Part shown: positions 50,540 through 59,162 of the stretch, in pieces | Layout of the letters: each line of letters begins with the position of its first letter | Numbering within the stretch: position 1 is the stretch's first letter | From: Pseudomonas monsensis | GTDB taxonomy: Bacteria > Pseudomonadota > Gammaproteobacteria > Pseudomonadales > Pseudomonadaceae | DNA length: 64,000 nucleotides | NCBI RefSeq assembly: GCF_014268495.2 | Contig: NZ_CP077087.1 | Coordinates: forward strand, 1,305,501 to 1,369,500 | Direction of reading: 5' to 3' | The notes under the pieces: generated by a model | Told to the model about the DNA's origin: nothing | Databases searched by the model: none | Seen by the model: the letters and a program-made list of their open reading frames with translations, nothing else | Position numbers and translations under genes: made by a program

Positions 50540-52732
50540 ATGACTCCCTTGCCCGCACCTTTGCGCTGGCTCTACGCCCTGGAATGGCGCCGTGGTTTTT
50601 TCGACTGGGCACGCAGCGATGGCGTGACCTGGGTCTACATCTTCAAGGTATTGCTCGCCGCGTTCCTCACGCTGTGGCTGGCGATGCGTCTGGAACTGCC
50701 ACAGCCGCGCACCGCGATGATTACGGTGTTCATCGTCATGCAGCCGCAGAGCGGGCAGGTGTTTGCCAAGAGTTTCTATCGCTTCCTCGGCACCCTGGCC
50801 GGGTCGGCCATGATGGTCACGCTGATCGCGCTGTTCGCGCAGAACACCGAACTGTTCCTGGGGGCGCTGGCGATCTGGGTCGGGATCTGCTCGGCCGGCG
50901 CCGCGCGCTGCCGTAACTTCCGCGCCTACGGTTTTGTCCTCGCCGGCTACACTGCCGCGATGGTCGGGTTGCCGGCGCTGGCGCACCCGGACGGCGCGTT
51001 CATGGCCGCCGTGTGGCGCGTGCTGGAGATCTCGCTGGGGATTCTCTGCTCGACCGTGATCAGCGCCGCAATTCTGCCGCAAACCGCCAGTGCGGCGATG
51101 CGCAACGCCTTGTATCAGCGCTTCGGCGTGTTTGCCCTGTTCGTCACCGATGGCTTGCGCGGACGCAGCAAGGCCGAGGCCTTCGAAGCCAGCAACGTGC
51201 GCTTCATCGCCGAAGCGGTGGGCCTGGAAGGGTTGCGCAGCGTGACGGTGTTCGAAGACCCGCACATGCGTCGGCGCAACGGTCGCCTCAGTCGCTTGAA
51301 CAGCGAGTTCATGGGCATCACCACACGCTTCAACGCCTTGCATCAGTTGCTCGAACGCCTGCGCGGCAACGGCGAAGAGCACGTGGTGGCTGCGATCAGA
51401 CCGGGCCTGCAGGACCTGGCCGAAGTGCTCGACGGTTTCAGCGGCCGTGCCCTGACCAGCCCCGACGCCGCACGCCTGGCGATGGCGCTGGCGACCTACA
51501 AGGAAGGCCTGCCGACGCGGGTGCGAACCTTGCGCGCCATCTTTCAGGAGCGCGAACCGAGCGACGCCGAGCAACTGGATTTCCACACCGCGTACGAACT
51601 GCTCTATCGCTTTGTCGACGACCTGCACAGTTACGCCCAGACCCACGCGTCGCTGGCCGATCACCACCACGAACGCGAGCGTTGGGACGAGCCGTTCACC
51701 CCGCAAACCAACTGGTGGGCCGCTGCGGCTTCGGGGATTCGCGCCTCGTTCATCCTGATCGTGCTGGGCAGTTACTGGGTTGCCACCGCGTGGCCGAGCG
51801 GCGCGACCATGACGTTGATTGCCGCCGCCACCGTAGGCTTGTCTGCCGCCACACCCAACCCGAAACGCATGGCGTTCCAGATGGCGTGCGGCACCTTCCT
51901 TGGTGCGTTGATCGGCTTCGTCGAGATGTTTTTCATCTTCCCGTGGATCGACGGTTTTGCGCTGCTGTGCATGATGCTCGCACCGGTGATCGTACTCGGT
52001 TCGTTCCTCACTTCGCGGCCGCAGTACGCCGGGGTCGGCCTCGGTCTGCTGATCTTCTTCAGCACCGGTTCGGTGCCGGACAATCTGACCGTCTACAACC
52101 CCTACACCTTTATCAACGACTACATCGCGATGGTCATGGGCATGCTGGTCTGCGCGGCAGCGGGCGCAATTATTCTGCCGCCGAACAGTCGCTGGTTATG
52201 GCGGCGGCTGGAGCAGGATCTGCGCGGTCAGGTGGTGTATGCGATCAGCGGCAAGCTCAAGGGCCTGGCGTCGAGTTTCGAGAGCCGCACCCGCGATTTG
52301 CTGCATCAGGCGTATGGGCTCGCCGCCGGGCAGCCGACCGTGCAAAAGAACCTGCTGCGCTGGATGTTCGTGGTGCTCGAAGTCGGCCACGCGATCATCG
52401 AGTTACGCAAGGAGCAGGCGATTCTGCCGGTGCACCCGGCCTATGCCGAATCGCAGCCGTGGCGCCAGGCGATCCGCGTGATGGGCCGGGCGCTGGTGCG
52501 ACTGTTCCTGCAACCGAACCAGAGCAATCTGGAGCGCGCACTGGTGGCGGTCGATCACGCGATCAGCCGGGTTGCCGCCACCGACGAGCCGTTCGCGCCG
52601 CACTTCGACACCTCGGCCCTGCGTCGGGTGAAGAGCTACCTGCACTTTATCCGCACCTCGTTGCTCGACCCGCAATCCCCACTCGCGGCCTACGCCGTCG
52701 CCAAGCCCGAAGGACTTGCCCATGCCTCGTGA
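50540..52732 (+). CDS. FUSC-family inner-membrane transporter (AaeB-like)
   Basis: 730 residues. Two sets of membrane helices (about 37-180 and 395-535) with cytoplasmic parts between and after, the arrangement of FUSC/AaeB proteins. N-terminal GVTWVYIFKVLLAAFLTLWLAMRLELPQPRTAMITVFIVMQPQSGQV is typical. It exports aromatic carboxylic acids in E. coli. The end overlaps the next gene by 11 bp. Confidence 0.9.
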   Translation: MTPLPAPLRWLYALEWRRGFFDWARSDGVTWVYIFKVLLAAFLTLWLAMRLELPQPRTAMITVFIVMQPQSGQVFAKSFYRFLGTLAGSAMMVTLIALFAQNTELFLGALAIWVGICSAGAARCRNFRAYGFVLAGYTAAMVGLPALAHPDGAFMAAVWRVLEISLGILCSTVISAAILPQTASAAMRNALYQRFGVFALFVTDGLRGRSKAEAFEASNVRFIAEAVGLEGLRSVTVFEDPHMRRRNGRLSRLNSEFMGITTRFNALHQLLERLRGNGEEHVVAAIRPGLQDLAEVLDGFSGRALTSPDAARLAMALATYKEGLPTRVRTLRAIFQEREPSDAEQLDFHTAYELLYRFVDDLHSYAQTHASLADHHHERERWDEPFTPQTNWWAAAASGIRASFILIVLGSYWVATAWPSGATMTLIAAATVGLSAATPNPKRMAFQMACGTFLGALIGFVEMFFIFPWIDGFALLCMMLAPVIVLGSFLTSRPQYAGVGLGLLIFFSTGSVPDNLTVYNPYTFINDYIAMVMGMLVCAAAGAIILPPNSRWLWRRLEQDLRGQVVYAISGKLKGLASSFESRTRDLLHQAYGLAAGQPTVQKNLLRWMFVVLEVGHAIIELRKEQAILPVHPAYAESQPWRQAIRVMGRALVRLFLQPNQSNLERALVAVDHAISRVAATDEPFAPHFDTSALRRVKSYLHFIRTSLLDPQSPLAAYAVAKPEGLAHAS

Positions 52733-52922
52733 AATCGCCTTCCACGGCGTGTACATGCCGACCATGACCCTGATGTTTTTCATCGCTGCGGCGCTGGCCT
52801 GGGCGCTGGACCGGTTCCTCTCGGGGTTCGACCTGTACCGCTTCTTCTGGCACCCGGCGCTGCTGCGCCTGAGCCTGTTTACCTGTTTGTTCGGCGCGAT
52901 GGCGCTGACTGTTTATCGTTGA
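52722..52922 (+). CDS. DUF1656 small membrane protein (AaeX-like)
   Basis: 66 residues starting MPREIAFHGVYMPTMTLMFFIAAALAWALDRFLS, with two membrane helices. ATG 52722 follows aagga. DUF1656/AaeX proteins always lie in FUSC-HlyD pump operons; their role in the pump is not clear. Coupled to FUSC by overlap. Confidence 0.9.
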   Translation: MPREIAFHGVYMPTMTLMFFIAAALAWALDRFLSGFDLYRFFWHPALLRLSLFTCLFGAMALTVYR

Positions 52923-52947
52923 CTCTCTATCTCTGAAGAAGGCCCTG

Positions 52948-53805
52948 ATGAAAAAGTTTTTCAGCCTGCTCGCGACCCTGCTGGTGCTGGCCCTGGCGCT
53001 GTGGATCGGTCGCTCGTTGTGGGAGCACTACATGAACACCCCGTGGACCCGCGATGGTCGGGTGCGTGCGGACATCATCAATGTCGCTGCCGACGTCACC
53101 GGTGAAGTAATCGACGTGCCGGTGCGCGACAACCAGTTGGTGAAGAAGGGCGATTTGCTGATGCAGATTGATCCCGAGCACTACCGCATCGCAGTGAAGC
53201 AGGCGCAGTCGCTGGTCGCCTCGCGCAAGGCCACCTGGGAAATGCGCAAGGTCAACGCCCATCGCCGCGCCGACCTCGACAATCTGGTGATCTCCAAGGA
53301 AAACCGCGACGACGCCAGCAACATCGCCGATTCGGCACTGGCTGACTATCAACACGCGCAGGCGCAGCTCGAGGCGGCCGAACTCAATCTCAAACGTACC
53401 GAAGTGCGCGCGGCGGTGGACGGCTACGTGACCAACCTCAATGTGCATCGCGGTGACTATGCGCGTATCGGCGAGGCGAAGATGGCCGTAGTCGACATGA
53501 ATTCGTTCTGGGTTTACGGCTTCTTCGAAGAGACCAAACTGCCGCATGTGCGTGTGGGTGACAAGGCCGACATGCAACTGATGAGCGGCGAAGTCTTGAA
53601 GGGCCATGTGGAAAGCATCTCGCGCGGCATCTACGACCGCGACAACCCGGAGAGCCGTGAATTGATCGCCGATGTGAACCCGACGTTCAACTGGGTGCGT
53701 CTGGCGCAGCGAGTGCCGGTGCGGATTCACATTGATCAAGTGCCGGAGGGCGTTTTGTTGGCGGCAGGGATTACGTGCACAGTGGTGGTCAGTCCGTTGG
53801 AATAA
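52948..53805 (+). CDS. HlyD-family membrane fusion protein (AaeA-like)
   Basis: 285 residues: N-terminal membrane anchor (FFSLLATLLVLALALWIGRSLWEHYMNTPWTRDGRVRADI), a lipoyl half-motif (VIDVPVRDNQLVKKGDLLMQIDPEHY), a helical hairpin and a beta-barrel part (NLKRTEVRAAVDGYVTNLNVHRGDYA). It joins the FUSC pump to the outer-membrane channel. Last gene of the operon; a hairpin follows. Confidence 0.92.
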   Translation: MKKFFSLLATLLVLALALWIGRSLWEHYMNTPWTRDGRVRADIINVAADVTGEVIDVPVRDNQLVKKGDLLMQIDPEHYRIAVKQAQSLVASRKATWEMRKVNAHRRADLDNLVISKENRDDASNIADSALADYQHAQAQLEAAELNLKRTEVRAAVDGYVTNLNVHRGDYARIGEAKMAVVDMNSFWVYGFFEETKLPHVRVGDKADMQLMSGEVLKGHVESISRGIYDRDNPESRELIADVNPTFNWVRLAQRVPVRIHIDQVPEGVLLAAGITCTVVVSPLE

Positions 53806-53809
53806 GAAG

Positions 53810-53841
53810 TTACTCGCGAGGAAGGGAGTCTTCGCGAGTAA
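53810..53841 (+). terminator. Terminator of the efflux operon
   Basis: Perfect 10-bp stem ttactcgcga/tcgcgagtaa with a 12-base loop, 5 bp after the HlyD stop, followed by a T-rich stretch (tgcttattgtttt). The stem looks like a degraded REP. Confidence 0.75.
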
Positions 53842-54053
53842 TGCTTATTGTTTTAAGTAACTAACGATAGTTGTTTGAGTTGGTTGATTGTAAGTATCTG
53901 TTGAATTTGTGTTTACTGCGTTTTTGATGTGTTAGTGTTCTTCCTGTCATCTGTCGATGGCGTTAATTAGTCAACTTTTCACCCGGACTGGCATTGTTCA
54001 ATGTTAGGCGGATGTAGTGTTGTTTATTATTTTTAAAATGGAAGTTTCAGATA
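53842..54053. other. AT-rich leader before the orphan gene
   Basis: About 210 bases, AT-rich and with several ttgtt and tgtta tracts, probably containing the promoter of the following gene. No motif recognised; composition is unlike the surrounding operons. Confidence 0.4.
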
Positions 54054-54782
54054 ATGGAAGTGATTGAAATCAGGATGGATAATTCTGTCAGCCGTATTGT
54101 TGCCGGCGAACCGGTGACGCTCGGCTTTACTCTTGAAACCGATGGTACACCCCCACCCGTGGGCTCGCGCCTGCAGTTCAGGACTTACCATGGCGCCACT
54201 TTTTTGCATGCGTCAATGCCCCAGTCGGGCGCAACCTTGAGCCACTCATCCGGTTACAGCAACCTGACTATTACTGAGCCGCAAGTTACCGGCTGGAACC
54301 CAAGACGAACACTTACCTTCACAACGGATCGCGATGTCGAACTGTCGAAAGTTACCGAAGTAATCGGCATGGTTTATTACCAGCCAGAGTATGAGGATGG
54401 CTATTGGCCGGTGTTCGTTCAGACGGGTGCAGAGCAGGCTATTTCAACGCGACAGGCATTCGCCGCAAAGTGGCAGGATGCCTCGGGCGGCTGGATTTAC
54501 AGTTACGACGTTAAGGTCACGTCCAACAGCCAGCCATTCAGTCAGTGGAAATTTTCCAGTGCAGGGTTACCGGCGGGCACGAAAATCTACACCCAACCCT
54601 GGCTCGATGTTGTGCATGATGCAACCGAGGGCATCATCGAATTGGTGACGCCACCGGGTGACCAGTATCTGCTGGAGCCGGGCAAGGAACTGCCGATTTC
54701 GATCCAGCTGCTCTACCCGGCAGCGGCGGGACAAGCGCCTGAGTTCGAATCCCTGCCCAACCTCATGGCCGCGCCACGCTGA
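54054..54782 (+). CDS. Hypothetical protein, possibly beta-sandwich
   Basis: 242 residues beginning MEVIEIRMDNSVSRIVAGEPVTLGFTLETDGTPPPVGSRLQFRTY. Alternating strand-like segments with many Thr, Ser and aromatic residues and a repeat-like two-half arrangement (the second half starts near AKWQDASGGWIYSYDVKVTSNSQP) suggest two Ig-like beta-sandwich domains. No signal peptide, no membrane helix, no recognised family. AT-rich upstream and downstream edges suggest transfer. Nothing in the neighbours explains it. Confidence 0.55.
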   Translation: MEVIEIRMDNSVSRIVAGEPVTLGFTLETDGTPPPVGSRLQFRTYHGATFLHASMPQSGATLSHSSGYSNLTITEPQVTGWNPRRTLTFTTDRDVELSKVTEVIGMVYYQPEYEDGYWPVFVQTGAEQAISTRQAFAAKWQDASGGWIYSYDVKVTSNSQPFSQWKFSSAGLPAGTKIYTQPWLDVVHDATEGIIELVTPPGDQYLLEPGKELPISIQLLYPAAAGQAPEFESLPNLMAAPR

Positions 54783-54829
54783 CCCGGACGCTTCATTGCC
54801 ATGCAGCGGTGAACGGGCTATCCCCGGGA

Positions 54830-55654
54830 TCAGAGCTTGCCGTGCAGGCCGAAGCGCTTCATCAGCGTTGATTCCAGCAAGCCCTTTGGCAGCAGCGTCG
54901 CCAGTAACGGCAACGCCCGGCTGCCATTGCCGATTCGCGCCAACCGAGGCGGTTTGCTCTGTTGCACAGCCTTCAACAACTCGGCAGCAAACTCACGGGC
55001 CGGCGTCGGCTTGTCCTGTGAAGCCTTGGCCCGTGCGCGAATACCTTCGCGCACGGGAAACCACGGCGATTGCTCGTTGATCAACTGCTCCGCCTCATGC
55101 CCGGCATTCTTGGCGAAGCTCGACTGGATCGCCCCTGGCTGCACTTCCATCACGCGAATACCGAACGGCGCGAGTTCCATGCGCAAGGCATCGCTCAACG
55201 CATGCACCGCCGCTTTTGAAGCGCAGTACGCACCGGCAAACGGCGTGACCAGCACCCCCGACACGCTGCCAATATTCACCACCAGGCCTTTGGCCCGGCG
55301 CAACACGGGAAACAGTGCGCGGGTGACACCGACAATCGAGAACACGTTGGTTTCGAACTGGCGCTGCATGGCCGGCACGCCGCCGTCGAGCAACGGCCCC
55401 ATCGCGCCGTAACCGGCATTGTTGATCAGCACGTCGAGGCCGCCGTGTTGCTGGTTGATGCGCTCACTCAATTGCTCCAGTGCCATCGCGTCATTGACGT
55501 CGAGTTGCACGGCGGTGAAGCCGGCCGAGGCCAGAGTCGCTACGTCTTCGGCCCGGCGCGCACTGGCCCAGACTTCGAAACCGGCGGCTTTGAAGGCGTC
55601 GGCGAGTGCGCGGCCGATGCCGCTGGAACAACCGGTAATCAACGCAACGGGCAT
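54830..55654 (-). CDS. Short-chain dehydrogenase/reductase
   Basis: 274 residues. NAD(P) motif TGCSSGIGRALADAF at residues 8-16, NNAGYGAMGPL, and catalytic GAYCASKAAVHALSDALRMELAPFGIRV are all present. It matches the oxidoreductases close to 17-beta-HSD-like SDRs in pseudomonads; substrate unknown. The start at 55654 is 34 bp after the end of the small membrane gene, so both may be in one transcript. Confidence 0.88.
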   Translation of the reverse strand: MPVALITGCSSGIGRALADAFKAAGFEVWASARRAEDVATLASAGFTAVQLDVNDAMALEQLSERINQQHGGLDVLINNAGYGAMGPLLDGGVPAMQRQFETNVFSIVGVTRALFPVLRRAKGLVVNIGSVSGVLVTPFAGAYCASKAAVHALSDALRMELAPFGIRVMEVQPGAIQSSFAKNAGHEAEQLINEQSPWFPVREGIRARAKASQDKPTPAREFAAELLKAVQQSKPPRLARIGNGSRALPLLATLLPKGLLESTLMKRFGLHGKL

Positions 55655-55688
55655 GGCGCATTCCTTGTGCTAACAGTGGAGGAGGGGA

Positions 55689-56153
55689 TCAGTCGGAGAA
55701 ACTACCCTGCAATCGCTCGGAGCGAAACTCCAGGGTTTGCGGGCGATATCCGGGGCGCAGCGGTGGCATCGGCAGGCAATCTTCCCAACTGCCGCCCGCC
55801 TGCAATTCGCCAGGGCCGCGATAGCGCGGGGCGGTGTATTGGTTGTCGGCCAGATTGACCGTGTCGCCCGGTGCGTAGGCAGCGATGCGCCAGCGCAATT
55901 CGGTCAGCGGGACATCGTTGCCGTTGTTCATTTTCAGTTGCAGTGGACGATCCGCCGGGCATTGTTCAGGCGCGTAGGTGATGCGCATCTCCAGCCGCGC
56001 CAGTTGCTTGATCTCGCGGTTGTCCAGCCACACCACCCACACCGCCACCAGGCCCAGACCGACAGCAGCGGCCACGGACACCGGCACAGCCTTGGCCGGG
56101 TACCGCAGCAACAGGACCAGCCAGGTGATGATCAGCAGGACGCCGATGAACAT
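55689..56153 (-). CDS. Small membrane protein of unknown function
   Basis: 154 residues. Two membrane helices (about 2-16 and 25-44) and a cytoplasmic or periplasmic tail rich in charged residues (REIKQLARLEMRITYAPEQCPADRPLQLKMNNGNDVPLTELRWRIAAYAPGD) resembling an Ig-like carbohydrate or ligand domain. It is often labelled multidrug transporter in pseudomonad genomes, but no transport features are present. Confidence 0.6.
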   Translation of the reverse strand: MFIGVLLIITWLVLLLRYPAKAVPVSVAAAVGLGLVAVWVVWLDNREIKQLARLEMRITYAPEQCPADRPLQLKMNNGNDVPLTELRWRIAAYAPGDTVNLADNQYTAPRYRGPGELQAGGSWEDCLPMPPLRPGYRPQTLEFRSERLQGSFSD

Positions 56154-56330
56154 GTCGGAATACTCCTTGAATTCGTGAACACCATCCTACCTAAGGGGGG
56201 CGGGAATGGACATTCGTCGAGCAAACCTTCCTACCGTTGGTCGGCACTGTAATTTCTGACAGTAGCCTCCCATGTGTTCGGCTGTTCAGATGACCGCAGA
56301 CAGGACGCCGTCGTCGTGCGGAGCGGACTT

Positions 56331-59081
56331 ATGAGCATGCACAGCAAAACACCGCGACTTTCGGCCAACGACCCGCGAGGGCTGTCTGTGCGTGCGGTCG
56401 ATTATTGGCGTGAGGTGGAGGGCACGTCTGCGCAAACCCGCATCAACCGCACTGGCTTTAATGCGGCCGGGCATGCAGTCGAGCAATGGGATCCGCGGTT
56501 GTGGTTGCTGCAGATGAGCGATCCGCTGGCGCCTGCCAACCTGACGATGGTTTACACATTGAGTGGTCAGGTATTGCATTCGGACAGCGTCGATGCCGGT
56601 ACGCAGGTCGTCTTGCAGGGGCTGGGCGATGAAGTGCTGTTGAGTTGGGACAGTCGGGGCACCCTGCGCGAAGTTGAACATGACTTATTGTTACGCCCGG
56701 TTGCCGTTTTCGAAGCCGATGCGGGAGCACCGCGACGCTGCGCCGAGCGTTTTATCTACGGCGAGCCTGGTGTCGGTGAGCTGCATAACCAGTGCGGTCA
56801 GTTGATTCGCCACGACGATCCGCTGGGTAGCCTGCTATTCGACGCTTATGCGTTGGGTGGCCAATGTCTGCAGAACACCCGACATTTCACGCTGGAGCCG
56901 GTTAACCCGGATTGGCCGGAGCCGATCAATCAACGTGAGCAACTGCTGGAACCCGGCGAAGGCGCGACGACTGGCTGGCGTTTCGGGGCGCTTGGCCATG
57001 TCCTCGAACAGGTTGATGCGTGTGGCAATCGGCAGGGTTTCGAGTTGACCATCGCTGGGCGCCTGCGGGCCATTCACGTGCAGTTGCAGGCGCACGCGGG
57101 TTTGACAACGCTGGTCAGTGATATCCGCTACAACGCTGACGGGCTGGTTGTGCAGGAAGTCGCGGGCAACGGGGTGCTGACTACCCTGAGCTATCGACCC
57201 GAGGACGGTCGTCTGCAGCAACGAAAGGCCAGCAGAGCCACGGGTGAAGTCGTGCAACATTGGGTCTACGCCTATGACCTGACGGGCAACGTGCTGAGCA
57301 TCGAAGACAAGGCGCTGCCTGTGCGCTACTTCGCCAATCAGCGCATCGACCCGGTCAGTCGCTTTTACTATGACAGCCTCTACCAGATCTGTGCGGCCAC
57401 CGGGTGGGAAGCAGGCGCTGCCAGTGCCGGGCCGGCGGCAATCGCCAATTACACCCAAAACTACCGGTATGACGCCGGCGGCAACCTGCTCGAATTGACC
57501 CACGTGGGCGCACAAAATCATGGCCATCAACTGCAAGCGGCGCGTTACAGCAACCGCTGCCTGCCGTGGCGCAATGGCGTGCCGCCCGACGAGGCGCAGA
57601 TCGCGGCGGCGTTCGACGCACGGGGCAATTTACGCATGCTGGATCAAGGGCGTCTGGTGCACTGGAATGGGCGCAATCAGCTGGATTCGGTGGCGATAGT
57701 GCAACGCGAAAGCGCTGCGGACGATCGCGAAGTCTACCTGTATGACGGCAACGCACAGCGGGGGCGCAAGATACGTTGGCTGCAGACCAATGCCCGCCGT
57801 GTCGTTGCGCAGGTGCGTTATCTGCCAGCACTGGAGTTGCGCACGGACAGTGGCACCGGTGAGGTGTTGCAGGTCATCACGGTTCAGACCGGTCTTAATC
57901 ACGTACGGATCCTGCACTGGGACACGGCGCCACCTTCGGGTGTCAACGACCACTGCCGCTACAGTTTCAGCGATCACTTGGGGTCGATGGGGCTGGAACT
58001 GGACGCCAGTGCAGCGGTGGTCAGCCGCGAGCATTTTTATCCGTTCGGCGCGACAGCGTGGAGTGAAGAGGTGCAGGTCAGTTATCGAACGGTTCGTTAT
58101 TGCGCCAAGGAACGCGATGCCACCGGCCTTTATTACTACGGATACCGTTATTACCTGTCCTGGTTGCAGCGCTGGTTGAATCCGGATCCGGCGGGCGCTA
58201 TTGATGGGCATAACCGTTATCGAGCGATGCGCAACAACCCGCTGGTCTACGGCGACAGTGACGGGCGTAATCCGAACACGCTAGAGAAGAAACCTCACGA
58301 TCGGACCTATCACGATATGGGCAAGCAAAAACTGGTAAACCCGGTGCAGGCCGCCGGCATGCAACCGGTGCGCAATTATTTTGCCGACAATCCAGACCCC
58401 AGGGTGCAGGATTACCGACGGGAAATTCCCGTGGAACTGGCCAGGCTTGGAGCCTCCAGCGATTCGCTGCTCAACACCCACCAGGCTCACGTAAGGGCCG
58501 CCGTGAAAACCCAGACTTCACCGCCGTCGGGGCCCGTGATGTATCACGGCGGCGAGGTGCTTTCGGCCGGCATCAGTACGGTGTTCGGTGAAAAAACTGC
58601 AAGTCAGGTCATGGGCCCGATGTCGGACATTTTCAACAGTCCTGTCGAAGACCCACAAGTACTTGCCGCCAGGCGGGGGGCTGTCGCCACCACCATTAAA
58701 TTCAGCGGAAAAATGCTGATGCACACGGCAAATCCTGCGCTGCAAATTGTCGGCGCGGCCTCTGTCGCGATGAGTAACATCATGGTGGCCTCAGAGGCGC
58801 AGACGCGCGTTCAGTACAAGCAGATGAGTGCGCCTGCCAATGTGCTGATGTCTGCGACCGTGGATGTGCCGAGAGCGTCTTTTCAGACGCTCCAGCAAAC
58901 ATTTGCTGCACCGCAGCGAGCACCGGTCCCGGATCAATCGGCAGGGCTGAGTTCGTTCGTCCAGCAAGCGTTTAATGCAGCCTTTGTGTCGTCTGCACCG
59001 GACGTTGTGCAGGCGGTCGATTACCTGGACAGCAGAGACGGAGAAGCCAGGCGCCCTCGTCGAGGGTCGACCTACGGCTAG
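56331..59081 (+). CDS. TccC/Rhs-type toxin complex protein with unknown C-terminal domain
   Basis: 916 residues from ATG 56331 (ggag 7 bases upstream). The N-terminal 640 residues are Rhs/YD repeats (e.g. RYDAGGNLLELTHVG, RYSNRCLPWRNG) ending in the core RYYLSWLQRWLNPDPAGAIDGHNRYRAMRNNPLVYGDSDG, the TccC autoprotease region whose two Asp positions are kept. About 270 residues of variable C-terminal region follow (PHDRTYHDMGKQ...), Ala-rich with hydrophobic helix (FSGKMLMHTANPALQIVGAASVAMSNIMVA); I recognise no toxin fold. In Tc toxins this part is cut off and injected. No tcA or tcB gene is in the window, so it is an orphan C component. Confidence 0.88.
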   Translation: MSMHSKTPRLSANDPRGLSVRAVDYWREVEGTSAQTRINRTGFNAAGHAVEQWDPRLWLLQMSDPLAPANLTMVYTLSGQVLHSDSVDAGTQVVLQGLGDEVLLSWDSRGTLREVEHDLLLRPVAVFEADAGAPRRCAERFIYGEPGVGELHNQCGQLIRHDDPLGSLLFDAYALGGQCLQNTRHFTLEPVNPDWPEPINQREQLLEPGEGATTGWRFGALGHVLEQVDACGNRQGFELTIAGRLRAIHVQLQAHAGLTTLVSDIRYNADGLVVQEVAGNGVLTTLSYRPEDGRLQQRKASRATGEVVQHWVYAYDLTGNVLSIEDKALPVRYFANQRIDPVSRFYYDSLYQICAATGWEAGAASAGPAAIANYTQNYRYDAGGNLLELTHVGAQNHGHQLQAARYSNRCLPWRNGVPPDEAQIAAAFDARGNLRMLDQGRLVHWNGRNQLDSVAIVQRESAADDREVYLYDGNAQRGRKIRWLQTNARRVVAQVRYLPALELRTDSGTGEVLQVITVQTGLNHVRILHWDTAPPSGVNDHCRYSFSDHLGSMGLELDASAAVVSREHFYPFGATAWSEEVQVSYRTVRYCAKERDATGLYYYGYRYYLSWLQRWLNPDPAGAIDGHNRYRAMRNNPLVYGDSDGRNPNTLEKKPHDRTYHDMGKQKLVNPVQAAGMQPVRNYFADNPDPRVQDYRREIPVELARLGASSDSLLNTHQAHVRAAVKTQTSPPSGPVMYHGGEVLSAGISTVFGEKTASQVMGPMSDIFNSPVEDPQVLAARRGAVATTIKFSGKMLMHTANPALQIVGAASVAMSNIMVASEAQTRVQYKQMSAPANVLMSATVDVPRASFQTLQQTFAAPQRAPVPDQSAGLSSFVQQAFNAAFVSSAPDVVQAVDYLDSRDGEARRPRRGSTYG

Positions 59082-59087
59082 GTGAAC

Positions 59088-59147
59088 AAAAGCCCCCGCC
59101 CGACCCGTTGCGGATAGGGGACGCAATGGGGCGGGCGGGGGCTTTTT
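59088..59147. terminator. Strong bidirectional terminator
   Basis: Long stem starting aaaagcccccgcccg and ending cgggcgggggcttttt, with a further pairing ttgcg/cgcaa inside. It separates the plus-strand TccC gene from the convergent algA and has A/T runs at both ends. Confidence 0.92.
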
Positions 59148-59162
59148 GTGTTGCCGGACGTT

